Shown here in pieces: positions 1 to 11,448 of a DNA stretch of 64,000 nucleotides. The translations under genes and the position numbers were made by a program. Source of the DNA: Ectocarpus siliculosus (lineage: Eukaryota; Sar; Phaeophyceae; Ectocarpales; Ectocarpaceae); NCBI GenBank assembly GCA_000310025.1, contig FN649749.1, forward strand, positions 2,724,297 to 2,788,296, given 5' to 3'. Position 1 is the first letter of the stretch; each line of letters begins with the position of its first letter. The notes under the pieces were generated by a model. That model saw only the letters and a program-made list of their open reading frames with translations. It ran no database searches and was not told where the DNA came from.

Positions 1-189
1 AGTAGTGATGACGTACCACTACAATGTATCGCTGGTTGGTGGCCATGTTTGCGTGTTTGCTTGTTCGTTAGTGGTCTGTCCACCGTGTGGCTGTTTCTGT
101 CTCTTACTTCTTGTTATTTTCGGCCTGGTCCCTTTTTGTCCTCGCTCTTTTTCATTTTAGTTTCATTTTATTTTCTCTTCTTCTTACTG

Positions 190-598
190 TTTCCATTCTT
201 ATTTTTTCTCTTTTTTCTCTTTTTCTCTCTTTTTTTTTCTCTCTTTTTCTGTGCCAGATGGCCTTGTCTCTGCTTGCGTTGTGAAGTACCAAGATTGAAC
301 CAAGGGGGTGTACCTCTTTCTCTCCGGCCCATGATAGTGACTCCTAGTCTCAGTTGATAGCGCGCAGAGGGAGTGGAGGATTCCAGAATATCTGTCGTTG
401 ATTTCTATTGACTTGCGGACCCCTCGGGGCCAGTTTATTTGAGTATACCTTATTAGGGTAAGTTAACCTGTGACCACGGGAATCGACCGCGTCGAGTGTT
501 GGATCAGTACGGACATACGAAGGTACTGGGTAGAGAGAGATCGGAACGGTTTTTATTGTGAAGACAACAACAACAACAACAACTGTAGTCATGCAACG
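190..598 (-). repeat. Repeat A, copy 1 (dispersed repeat, inverted relative to copy 2)
   Basis: The reverse complement of this stretch matches 26018-26470 over almost its whole length. It starts with a GTT-triplet run followed by a segment reading TCTTCACAT then AAAACCGTTCCGATCTCTCT, passes through GACGCGGTCGATT, and ends in a long purine-rich (on this strand pyrimidine-rich, about 190-250) tract. A third, shorter copy is at 17168-17312. No coding capacity is seen. The family is unknown; matched ends suggest a mobile element, but no target duplication was identified. Confidence 0.7.
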
Positions 599-2723
599 CA
601 GCAACACATCAATCGTGCATATCCTGCGTTATTGGGGGTCTCGTAGGGCGACGTGCAGAGCAGCCGGCACAAAATCCTTGTGGTGTATAGTCCCACGATG
701 CTGGTGAAGGAAACTACAGGGGTGCTCATCTTGCAACACACAATTTACCCTTTCTTTTCAGTACAGTAGTGGTCCCGATATAGTGGCACCCTGAATAGTG
801 AAATGGCCTGAATTGTGGCATCAAAATCCTGCGGGATAGTTGTCAACGATGTAGAGTTTGGGATGAAATGAGGCCTCCGGCTGCGAAAGCCCGGAGACTC
901 CACCCAGGGTTACTACCCCCGCGTTGACGCCCTCCGTGTCGTCAACGCGGCAGTCGCTCAGTTACTAACCCCTACTAACCCCAGTCAAATCAAATACCTA
1001 GCACAGTTGCGTGGGCGGGGACGGCTGTTCTTCCTACCGTACTCTCCCTCCGTTAGGGTTGGGAAGGCTTGTCACGAGTGGGTGCTCTCTCCAAGCTTCT
1101 CTGCAGTCAGTCTGTTCTCATCTGCAGAACCCCTTCGCAGTTCCATGATTTCGACAATATTTTTCTGCGGGATAGTTGTCAACGATGTAGAGTTTGGGAT
1201 GAAATGAGGCCTCCGGCTACGGCACGGGATCCACCCATACTTTGCCTTTCAGCTATTCATGCTGTGTCGGTGCCCGACTGGTATTTTATCCCAAACTTCC
1301 ATAAAGAAAACAGGTAAACCGAGTGTCGAGCCAATCCCCTCACGTTGCCGTGCACCACGAAGTCGCGAATCGTGCTCCCCTTGTCTCAACCGTCTTGCAG
1401 CACCCCCCACCCCCCCCCACATCCTTTCTCCCCGCTGCGGCTCCGGGCTCCATGCGCTCCAACGACATCGAACAGCGGTCATGAGCGTTTTCTGAGCGCA
1501 CCTTCCGAAGCTCCTGTATTTTTGCAGGTCAAAATTCAGCCCACGGCGAGCGGCGAGGGAAGAAATTTGAGGAGGGTCAGGGATCGGGGACACTGCTGAA
1601 CGCACAACGTCTCTCGGGAGGCGCGCGCCGGGGGGGGGGTGTTTTATATATGGGGGGGTGAGGGCAAGGTACGGGAGACAACAGACAGAATGCAAACATG
1701 GGAGAAAAAACACGAACGAAGGGGTTTGTGCTGCGCTCAAGTACTGCTGTGTGGCATGACAACGAAAGCACAGGGGGAAAGCAGCAACAGAGCACAGCGC
1801 AATACTGGCACACCAAAAAAAACATTCGGTCGTTGTGTAGTGAATTTTTATGGTTGTTTTTGTGTGTCATCAGAGAGCAGGCGAGGTGGGCTACACAAAA
1901 ACTAGCATGTTTTTTTCAGCCGTTGCCTCGCTTTGGCTGGTGCTGTTTGGTGGAGGCAACCAAAAGAAGGCAAAAAAGACTTGGGCGCTCAGAGAGTTCA
2001 GAGGCACCCCAGGTGCTTCGGCCGTTTCGGATCCACAGCAGATGGTCGATTCTGGTGCTGTGAGGGACCAAATCGTGCTCGATGCACAAGGAACCGCGGG
2101 ACCTATCCTGTTGCACAAGGCTCCTACAATAATAATAGGGAGCACACTTTTCTGGTGCTTGGAGAGAGCAAGACCTACCCACACAACCCACTGCCGTGCT
2201 TCCGCTGCAGCACACGAACCCACAAGCGCACTGCTGCCACAGCTCTCCAATTGTGTGCCCGGGGGGTATCGGGCGTAATTGTCCTGACGACGCCAGCGGC
2301 TCGACGCAGCTCGCCGTTTACGGAATCCTCTCGGAATTGTTTTCTGCGGAGTATTTTTTTGGTTCCCACTCGACTTGATTCCTTTTGTGTCTGTGTACGA
2401 TTGTATGTCCGCCTCATCAGCTGCGCTGGCCCTTGCTGGATGCACGGCATCAAGTACATATACACTTGTGTACCGATCCGAGTCTTGTAGAGCGAGATCC
2501 AGGTGGTGGGGTAGGCGCAAGGCTATATCTACTGCTGTACCCCACCAGGTAGCTGTGTAGCCACCCCCACAACGAAATTTTTGTTGTACGTTGGATTCCA
2601 TAACCGGCAAGCTGCGTCAAGTTGACGTTAGCCGATACCGCTGGATTTTGGGTTTTTTGGATTTGGACGGAGTAAACTCCGTATGCATGCAAGGGCCGCC
2701 ACGCAAATACGGCGTTTCTACCG
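599..2723. other. Gene-free stretch with a 54-bp direct duplication
   Basis: No convincing gene. An identical 54-bp segment (beginning CTGCGGGATAGTTGTCAACG) occurs at 829-882 and again at 1165-1218, 336 bp apart, which indicates a recent local duplication. Open frames here (for example 1891-2610 on the minus strand, 239 codons) show no recognisable domain and no flanking splice structure, so they are not called as genes. Confidence 0.5.
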
Positions 2724-2844
2724 TATGCATATTGATGAGGCTAGTCTCCAGACTGCTCGCCTCCAGCTCGATCTCTGACACACACACCAACTTTGAGGAC
2801 ACAGAGTCTCGTTTGAGGTTGCGATGCTGCCGTCTCCTTCGCAA

Positions 2845-3204
2845 ATGCTGCCGTCTCCTTCGTTGCGGTACCAACGGAGGAGGAGTCGTTTTCGGGTAGC
2901 TGTGGTGGTGGCTGTAGCAGTGGCAGCAGCTTTGGCTGCATCTCTTGGTTTTGCAGTTACCGCACCCGCTGCGGCCGCTCAGGAAGCCACCAACCTGCGA
3001 GAGCTCGCGGTTAGCCGTGGGCAGACTCAAGACCAAGGACGGGTGGAGTCTGTGCCACGGCAATATCCTGGGAAGGGGCCAGGAGGCTACAACGAGTTCA
3101 GCTCTCTCCCCATGATGGACGTGGGTGACGAGTGTGCACCTAGCCCTCTCTGGGTCAAAGACGTCGACCCGTCGAGCTATGAGCTGGGGTGCGAAGAGAT
3201 TGAG
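2845..3204 (+). CDS. First exon of a secreted/membrane-anchored protein, copy A of a tandem pair
   Basis: A 120-codon exon ending in GAG|GTGCGT, phase 0. It encodes a basic N-terminus (RYQRRRSRFR), a long Ala/Val-rich hydrophobic segment (about residues 13-40) typical of a signal peptide or signal anchor, and a polar segment containing RGQTQDQGRV, PGKGP and a conserved motif (PSPLWVKDVD, SSYELGCE) with two cysteines. The start at 2845 is chosen because it aligns with the only start of the paralogue at 12417; an in-frame ATG at 2824 lies in a duplicated 21-bp segment and is an alternative. Homology to the paralogue begins near 2725, just upstream. The same kinase exons follow downstream in both duplicates, so this may be the N-terminal exon of a receptor kinase, but connecting exons were not found. 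Function is otherwise unknown. Confidence 0.6.
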
Positions 3205-4374
3205 GTGCGTTTCTGCTGTGAGTGTTTTTTCACGGTCGACTTCCAGTGTAGTCCATGAGATGAATGACGACCGTACTACGAAGTACTTATTATGTAGCCC
3301 CCGGGCCTCAGAGTGATGGTTTGAGTTACGTTGCCGTTTAAAGGTGGGAGTCTACCGCTCGCTGTAATTGCATAGATTCAGGGTATAAGAATGGTTTTTT
3401 TTTTCCCCACAACTGGCTCTCTGTGGTCAAAGATCTTCCAGCATGCGTGTGCACCCATAAATCACGGCGGCAAGGATGGTGCAGCAGTGAGTCCATGTGT
3501 GGGGCTCACAGGGATGGGGACGCGATATATGTAAGGGTGACGAACAGGAGTAGAGTAGTACTGCTGCTGTACAGCAGTAGCAGCTATGCGGAGAGAAATA
3601 GACTACTTGCAGCAGTAGTAGTTCTGAGCAGGTGTGCATGCCTGTCTCCGACAGCAACCGTCCGCACAGAGGATGTACCTGTACAAGCAATACCTGTTGG
3701 CACATCGTCTCCACCTCATCCTTGAACAGAGCATACGGCAAGCGCATATTTATGCTAGCGGCGGAAGACGCGAAGATGCTGACGGGAAACCGCCTCACAG
3801 AAGCGCCAGATCGACGAAAAAACGGCCCTCTCATCAGAGAATCGAGACCATCATCCCACCATCGCACGCACAAAATGCATAAAAATCGTGAAATGTTCTG
3901 CTAATACAAATAAATAGAGAGTTACGTCAACCACACAGACAGCATTGTTCTGTGATGCAAGTGCATTACCGTCGTCGTGCAAGGAACACTTGAGCCGTCG
4001 TGCACACTCTCTCGTCTGGCTACACTGAGACCTGCGCCTTGATTTTCGTTGATAACCGGATGATTCGCGTCACCCTGAAAACAATAGAGAGAGCTGGTGC
4101 CCGTTCACGAAGACCTTGGAAAAATCGAGCCTCGATAAACTGAAAAATTGAGAAATCGAGCGCCACTTACTACTTGTCCCCGTTGTTGTGTACCCCAACA
4201 CAAAAACACCTTCATTTTTACAAGCATGTATGTGCATAGCATAACCAACCCTAGAAACCCCAGCCTCGGCCAAAACTCTAGAGGTTTTTAGTGTGGGCGC
4301 TCAACTATGTAACCAACTGGAGCCACAGGCCAATCGCGGTACAAGGTAGGGAGGGAGGACTTTCTTTAAGGTAC

Positions 4375-4700
4375 TCCTCGGTAACACCGTCTTTTTACGC
4401 GGATACAGGCGGGGCGGTATTCAATTTTGCGGTTCTCTTTTCGGCGGCTCCCGGTAGTTCGTTTTTCGGCGGTACCGTCTTTGTTTAACGGGTCCCGGTA
4501 TTGCCAAACATGGCGGAATTTTTCTGGCAGTTATGAACTATGGCGGTACCGCCTTCGGCGGTTCCCGGTACTGCCAAAAATGGCGCCGTGTTTGCTGCAG
4601 TAATGAAATATGGAGGCTTTTACCTGGCGGTAGTGAAATACGGCTGTATCGCGTTCGGCGGTCGCGGGAAGACTCGAGGATATCTTAATATGGCGATGCC
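4375..4700. repeat. Degenerate GGCGGTACC / GGTTCCCGGTA repeat, block 1
   Basis: Short words such as GGCGGTACCG, GGCGGTTCCCGGTA and GCCAAAAATGGCG recur in shuffled order. The same words recur at 5222-5455, about 850 bp away. No coding signal. Confidence 0.6.
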
Positions 4701-5059
4701 AAACTACATTCGGTGCCCTTGGGCGCCCCAAAACCGGCGAACCTCTTTTTATATTTTCTCAGTATGACCCAACGAATCCATCTCCATCTACAGAGAAGAG
4801 TCTAAGATAGATTAGCAATGAATTCGTAGCGTCAGCGAAAGCTCTGTTGTAATGTAGTATACCGTTGAGAACGTAGTATACAAGTTTCCCCATGGCTTCA
4901 TTATTTCAAGATGCTAGCATACCCATGGTCAAATTAAGCAGCCTCGTTTACGCTGGGGCAGGTAGGTGTGTGTGCGTGGACAGGAGGCATCCCATCACGG
5001 CGAAAGATAAGAAACGGTTCTATACCGAAAAGGAACACGACCGAACCGAAAACATAAAA

Positions 5060-5225
5060 ATACAGGAAGAAAAACAAGATACTTTCAAACTTCCAAAAAA
5101 AACAAGGGAAAGAAAGGAAGACAAGCTAGATTCGAACTCGTGTTCTTAGCAGATACCATCGTCCATCGTGGACTCTATTAGAGGAAGTTCCAGACGCGAC
5201 GCAATTACCCCACAGTGGAACGACA
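5060..5225 (-). repeat. tRNA-derived SINE-like sequence (tentative)
   Basis: On the minus strand a box-B-like motif (GAGTTCGAATCTAGC) lies about 70 bases after an A-box-like stretch (GGGTAATTGCGTCGCGTCTG), with an anticodon-arm-sized segment between, followed by an oligo-T/A-rich tail. The acceptor stem does not pair well, so it is not called as a functional tRNA. Confidence 0.3.
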
Positions 5226-5455
5226 TGGCGGTGCTTTGCGGTGGTACTGCAGCATGGCGGCTCTTTTTAGGCGGTTCCCGGTACTTCGTTTTTTGGTGGT
5301 ACTTTTTCGGCGGTCCCGCAATGTGACGGTACGTTTTCGGCGGAAGGCGGTATTTCGGTTTTCGGCGGTACGGCCTTAGGCGGTTCCCAGTACCACCAAA
5401 ATGTGGCGGAAATTACCGCCAGTACCGGGCCCGCCCACCACGGCGGGAACCCCCC
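5222..5455. repeat. Degenerate GGCGGTACC / GGTTCCCGGTA repeat, block 2
   Basis: Same word family as 4375-4700: GGCGGTTCCCGGTA, TTTTCGGCGGTA and GGCGGTACGGCC recur. Confidence 0.55.
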
Positions 5456-5516
5456 CCGGGAATTTTCCCGAGGAATACCCTGCTTCTTTTCAAGATGTCA
5501 AATGTGATCCCCCCAG

Positions 5517-5648
5517 GCATACGCACAGGAGATAAAGACGAGGATCTCAGGCACCAATTCCGTCCCCGTAGATGTCACCATCCTTGACCCCGCAATAGAG
5601 GAGAAGCATCCACTAATCGATCCAAACACCAGGATCCGCCTTCGATGA
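5517..5648 (+). CDS. Exon-like stretch, possible terminal exon (unassigned)
   Basis: After a pyrimidine-rich acceptor (ATCCCCCCAG) an open phase-0 frame of 43 codons runs to a TGA. It encodes a coding-looking sequence including VPVDVTILD and DPAIEEKHPLIDPNTR. Its phase matches the phase-0 donor of the exon at 2845-3204, so it could be a terminal exon of that protein, which would separate it from the kinase. No counterpart was found in the duplicated unit, and no family is recognised. Confidence 0.25.
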   Translation, partial: AYAQEIKTRISGTNSVPVDVTILDPAIEEKHPLIDPNTRIRLR

Positions 5649-6708
5649 GAGAGGATCAAACTAGCAAAGTTCCGACCCGTCTGGGTCTACCCTCCGCACT
5701 ACTTCTTTTTCGTGGGCTTGCCGAAACACCAATAGCTACCGTCGACCAGAGGCATTGGACTACACCAACACGATTCGCAGACGGTTTAACCTTGGAGCTA
5801 CTTCTAGTTTCCAATGTGTGCGAACTCGTGATGCCATGGATGAATGATCGACCAAATCCCACCACGGCCAATTGGTCGGAATATTGACCGTGCCGGCGAT
5901 AAGGAGGATGGAGGTGGCATAGACGGGAATATATGTTGTAGTGTACGAAGGAGGAGGAAGCGGGAGAGAAGAGAGGGGTGGAAACAACGACGGGGAGGGG
6001 GAGGAGGAGCAAGAGTTTGGACACAGAATACCTTGCGCACAGAGAACGACGGAGGCATAGAGAGCTGCCCAAAAGTCAGTAGCCTTCGCAGGGTTCTTCT
6101 ATTCAGATATATCATGTTGGATTAGGGTTAAGGATAGGGATAGCCCCCTTCTAGTTCTATTTCCTCATAAACTTATTTCTCGCGAATGCCGTCCCAGTAG
6201 CCTAGAATGTTTTTCGGGGAGAGTAGTACACATCGGGAAAAAGAGCAACAAGAGGGCTGAAACGCACGCGGATACAAAGAGTAGCAGCCTTGGTAGATCC
6301 GTCCAGAATTCTGTGTTTGCTTCCATTTCTGCCATTATTCCAGAGAGCAGCTTGGCCTCGACCATAGCGCGCCCTTACGGGATCCCAGAGAATGGTGGAT
6401 TGCGACGGACATATTTTCATTCGTCAGCCGGTTGGCGCCGCGGATGTCATTATTCAAGCAACACAAACATACAAATTACTATCCTTCTTGAACTGGAATT
6501 TAAATCTAAATAAACCTCGGATATCGAGAGGTTGGAGCATCGTGTAGGACCGGTAAACGGTAAGCACAACAAGGGGGGAACATGTCGTCCACGCCAGCAC
6601 CGCCGAGGCAGTCGTATCTCGCAATAGTCTGAGCATGTTTCGTACCCGGTACAACGCATGCGTTTTGCTTGCGGCTGACCTCTTGTGTCGGGGGGAAATG
6701 TTACACAG

Positions 6709-9700
6709 GATATGCTGGCAAACAACACGAGACTCGTCGGGGAGGGCCGTGTACGAAAAGTGTACTTGGCAGAGTACGGGGATCAGACGGTAGCTGTGAA
6801 GGTACTCCAGCACGAAGAGGAATTTCGCGGGCATCGGGTCGAGGTGGCAGCCATGGATGCGGTGAGTTGGTTGAAAGAGTAGGCCTGTCTCTCGCCCAAG
6901 ACGACACCTATTGGGCGCTCATTTTCGTCGACCCTTGGAGGGCTACACGGGTGCATCATTTTTTCTTCGCGGTTGGCTGGCTGGATGTTTTTTGCCTTGG
7001 TCCGTGTATGCCCCATTGCCAAAACACCTGAATGCGTGAGTGTGGGTACCTGGTGGGTGGCGACGTGAGAAAGAGTGCCCCAGGCATGGCCGTGGTCGCA
7101 AGGAAGTACCGCCTAAAGTGAGGCGTACGTTTGTTTTGTGATGTGTCTGGACACGTCTTGTATTTTATCATAAGTGCCCCTCGCGTCTCCCAGGTGTTGC
7201 GAGGTGTGCAGCTGGCCTACGGTCACCCCAAACTCAACATGTAGCCGGCGTTGTCGGGTGCGAGGAAACTTCCCGTTCGCATTTTGCTACATGGCAATAG
7301 TTGTTACTAGGGACGCCAACAACAACCACGTTGATGTCGTCGTAAAATAGACAACAGGATCAACATCACCACCAAAAACTACAAGTGCGACCCTGATGGT
7401 ATCTAGAAATAACAATCCTGGAACGTACGCGGGATAGGGTACACCGCATCCCTGCACGGTCCCTTTAGCATTCTTAGCGCATTTTGACTATTCCAAGGAC
7501 GGGGGTATGCACTGAGCCATCGGACTCATGCTCAGGAATGGTTGGGTGTCACGCTCATCACTGGCGTATATTCCTAGCTGTGTCCCGTAGTCGACGAACG
7601 GCACCAGCTGAGAGTGTGTGGGTGCTATCTCAGACTCGCCGCATCTGCGCCGTCAAGCAGACAATCAGAACCAATATATTCCGTGCCGTCACCTCATGAC
7701 GAGGGGTGTGATAAACGCCACCGCTCGGAACGATGGTAAAAGCACGTCAGGTTTTGGCGAACGTTCGTGCCATATCATAGTATTTAGACTGATTTGATCT
7801 GTATTCGAAACCAGTAGACCACCCGAGAGTCTAAATCGTCGATGTTGGGCGTTGTAGAATACTCACCACGACAGATGGTAGCAATGATGTGAAAGTTCCG
7901 CCCTGCTCTCGGTATGTATGGCGCTCTCAACCATACACCTGCGAAGGTGTACCGATTCTGGTAATCGGGTCCTCCTTAGCAACACCGTCGACCCCCCCCG
8001 ATTCATGCTCGTCCGTCATGACGCCGATCGCGAGAGAAGGTCAGAGGCAATCCACACATCGTCCAAATGCTGGGCATTTGCAACACCACGGTGGTAACCG
8101 AAGCCTTCACGCTTACTCTTCAATCCGCCGTGCACCGCAAGGGCACGACGGCTCTATCGATAAGCGAGGCCGTCAACATGTCCTTGGACGCCGTAAGAGG
8201 CCTGCAAGCCCTTCACGAGGCTGAGGGAGGGCCAATCGTACACTTCGATGTGAAGCCGACCCAGCTTATGGTGACAGACAGCGGGGGACTGAAGCTCAAT
8301 GACTTCAACGTTGCCTGGTTCATGAGCCAAGGACCAGACGGGAAGCCGTGTCCTTTCAACATGGAGGGCAAATTTCGGGGGCACGGCTCGCCCTGGAGAT
8401 CGCCCGAATACCTCACCCGAAAGGTCAGCGACAGTAGGAGAGGTGTTTGTTCCATGGGTTGTTTCTATAGAGCGGTCGCGGAGGAGGCTGGCTGAAGCAG
8501 ACAAGTTCGTGGTAGGCGGCAGGCGACAGCGATGTTGACGGCCTCACCGGAGGATAGAAGTATCTTAAGAATGAAAACACCGACGAGGATCTTCATCAAG
8601 GGTATTAAGCTGAGGAAAACCAGGGATAAGTACCCGTCCGTCACCCAGCCCGTGCTTTAGGGGCGCCCCTGAATGTAATGCACCATGGCAATGGCGAGTA
8701 TCATGGGAAAACCCAACCGGGCTTAAACTTCCCTCCAACAGCGGTGAACACCAAGAACGGAACTTCTCCGGAGAACCGTGAAGATCGCTGGAAATTAATG
8801 CGGACGGTAGGGTCACGTGTGTGGAACACATCACGTCTCCACTTGTCAAGCTGGTTGAATATGACATTCACGGAGGAGGGGTTGGTCGGCTTTGACGGGC
8901 GTCGGTTCCGTCTTCTGAGGCGCTCGCAAGTTCGTCTCCACGAAACGACGACAAAACGTGCAGTCTTCCTCCTGCATTGCGCCAGCTGGTGCGCCTAAAC
9001 GTTCTAAACAGGATACATGCTCGCGTCCAGCATCGATGGGATTTCAACACACACCTCAACAGCAGTACGCGTGCCTTGTCCCAACGACGTTTGTCACGTC
9101 CCCATCGTTCTTGCCCCTTCTCATCGTCGTTTGGAATTGTTTCAAGCCCATGACGGAGAAAATCGATATCTACAGGATGGGTCTAGTCTTTCAACAAATT
9201 TTGGCTGCCGCCGGCGTGAAGATGCCAGTTGCGCAAGAGTCGAAGGATGATGTCCCCGTCGTCGCCACAACGTGGCACTGGAGCTACTATGAGGTGCGTG
9301 GGTGTAGTTTGTGTTCGTCGACGTCGCTTACCTGCTGACAAATGCAAATTCCTCCCTTTCAAGCGGGATGGTGGAAACGAACGCGTGTTGTGGTCAGCGG
9401 GCGTGCGGGCGTGTCGCGTGTGTGTGTGAATCCCATGCCGCGTCTGCTTCGTACGAGTAGGCGCCACCTCCGCACAAAATGTGTGCGCGGTATGTGTGTC
9501 CCTCTACCGTGTGCACTCGTCGCTTCCACGGAGGAACACGCCAGTTGTCTGTCTGAAAGGCTTGGTAAGGCCTCGTACGTTTTGTTGTCACTTGAAACAA
9601 CACAAAGAGGCGACTTACGACTTGAGTGGTTTGCGTCGCTCTTCCAATCGTTCCATTGACAGGGCGTTTATGCACTAAAGTTGTGACAGAAGACGATTGT

Positions 9701-9887
9701 CGCCCCGATAACAACCCATGGTCGTTGAATGCTGATGTGGTCTGACAACTGCGCGGACACCAATATGCTTGCCGTTGGAAAGATCGTTCAAGACATGATT
9801 GCGATGGAGGCCACGCAAAGACCGTCCGCTCGCGAAGTCGCTTGGCGGTTAAGGGGGATCCTGGAAGAGCTACCCGAACTCCCATAG
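6709..9887 (+). CDS. Divergent protein kinase domain, copy A (four exons, 5' part missing)
   Basis: Exons 6709-6861, 8040-8423, 9147-9293 and 9783-9887 (TAG at 9885), all joined in phase 0, encode about 262 residues of a protein kinase domain at the C-terminus of a larger protein. Visible motifs are a glycine loop (VGEGRVRKVY, third Gly replaced by Arg), the beta-3 lysine in VAVKVL, helix-C glutamate in VEVAAM, NPHIVQMLGIC, a hinge-like VVTEAF, catalytic loop HFDVKPTQLMV, DFN in place of DFG, WRSPEY for the APE region, KIDIYRMG, and the late arginine in TQRPSAREV. The lysine, both aspartates and the APE glutamate are kept, but the catalytic-loop Asn is Gln, so activity cannot be judged by eye. 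The first exon begins at an acceptor with an upstream in-frame stop, so more 5' exons exist. Paralogue: 18719-22002. Confidence 0.85.
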
Positions 9888-10921
9888 TCTCGGGACGGCC
9901 CGGTTATGGGGGAACGAGGGTTAATAAAGGACTCTGAACCTCACCGCTGTATCGTTTGTCGTCGTCGTCGCCCTTGTGGCCGTGGCCGACGTTTACTGGA
10001 GTGTGCTACATAAGCCCTCGTACAGCATGGACGCTAAAGGTATGATATGTTGCTTGTTCACGGATTGTATGCGTTTTGCGCAAAGAGGTGTCCGGCCTGA
10101 GTGGAGGAGTCTGGTGGTCGTTGAAGTTTCGTTGTCGCGGAGATTCACGCAGCTAGTGTCGGGGAGTTAGGATGTTTCCAACGCCAACTATTCATGGTGA
10201 TGGTCCCGTGTGTCGTAGAGTAATATTTAAACAACAATATCATTTCCGATGGGGTAGAGTAGGTGCCTTTATGACGGACAATGTGCAGCCCTGACGGGGG
10301 AAGTGTGCCTCGCGATTCGGGGAATGATGTACATTCCCAACAGCTCTTTGCCTCGGGTGGAACCTCATGTGTCACGCGGGGTGGAATATATCAATGCATA
10401 CATACATGCATATTGAAAAGTATTGCAATTCAGAGCAGCACCGTTCTGGGTACGGCGATTGTACATGCCAATTTCATCAAAAGTGTCAGTGAATGAAAGT
10501 GAGGTTCTAAACGGAGCAGGAACAGGAACATCAGTCGGTTTCCGCCCTTTCTAAGCAGCGGGGGGGTTCACGTGAACTATTCGCAACGCCCCAGATAAGC
10601 GGTGGGGTGTGGTATGTCGTCGTGTTTGTTCTGGAGGACGGAATCGTCGAAAGTGGCACCCTGAGATGGGGACCCTGTTTTGTGGTCATATTCTGATTCA
10701 GTTCTTCGCTAGCGCTGAGACGCAAGAGTTTAACCATTAATTCATTCTTTACGTAAGACATTTCTTGAGGTGGGCAGTTTTCTTTTGCTTACCTGAGCGT
10801 GTCAGCCTATCCAAACCAGGAGGGAAATCGAGATTCGAAAGGCGAGTCGAGTGACAGTACGGTGAAGCACGCAGCCACTATTTGCAGTTCGTAAGTAAGA
10901 CGTTGAGGTACAGTTCATCGA

Positions 10922-11260
10922 ATTGAAATGGGACACGTGGGACGTCTAATGGGACCCGTGGGACGTCCAATGGGACCCGTGGGACATGCCATGGGACGGC
11001 TGGAACGACGGATGGGACGTATGACGCGCCCATTTCAACTTCTCAATAGACAAAACATCTGTGGCCCGCGCGTTTTCTAGACTAAAGGTCTATAGCTAAT
11101 TGGGCGATGGCGGCATGGGACTCCCCAGGGACGCCCGGAAGTCGCGCGTACCATGGTTGTCCCATGGGACACAAGGCACGTGCCTCCCCCATGGGACGCC
11201 TTGGATATCTACGTCCGGTGGAATAGCCACTGGAGGTCCCATGTGAAATTCCAATAATGT
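10922..11260. repeat. ATGGGAC-word array with inverted ends
   Basis: The word ATGGGAC, usually followed by CGTGGGAC or CGTCCA, recurs many times on both strands. The first half (10922-11042) is bounded by TTGAAATGGG and its inverted complement CCCATTTCAA, and the second half ends in an inverted CCCATGTGAAATTCC. No coding signal. Confidence 0.6.
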
Positions 11261-11388
11261 CGCGATCACGCTCCAAAAACTGCAAACAACCCCCCCATCG
11301 TTCGTTGTTGTTGTCTTCCTCAGATTGAGGCACAGCCTACGTGATGCAGATTTGCTGCAAATTTGCGACAGATGAAATAACTCTTGTT

Positions 11389-11391
<3 letters not shown>

Positions 11392-11446
<55 letters not shown>
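11392..11446. repeat. GA/CT microsatellite
   Basis: Perfect dinucleotide run of about 27 GA units. Confidence 0.95.

Positions 11447-11448
<2 letters not shown>

Larger units (their letters stand above)
3205..6708. other. Long intron or intergenic region between the secreted exon and kinase A
   Basis: If the secreted exon and the kinase form one gene this is one or more introns; otherwise it is intergenic. It holds degenerate GGCGGTACC-type repeats (4375-4700, 5222-5455), a tRNA-like SINE candidate (about 5060-5225) and one exon-like stretch at 5517-5648. The conserved kinase exon in both copies is preceded by a good acceptor (TTACACAG here, TTTCACAG in copy B), so at least one upstream exon must exist. 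Confidence 0.4.

Noticed and set aside
1249-1740. 163-codon minus-strand open frame
   Set aside because: Basic and Pro/Arg-rich, crosses a G-run, no domain; judged chance.
1891-2610. 239-codon open frame on the minus strand
   Set aside because: No recognisable domain, low-complexity composition, and windows of this length give shadow frames of similar size (for example opposite real exons). No splice or neighbour support.
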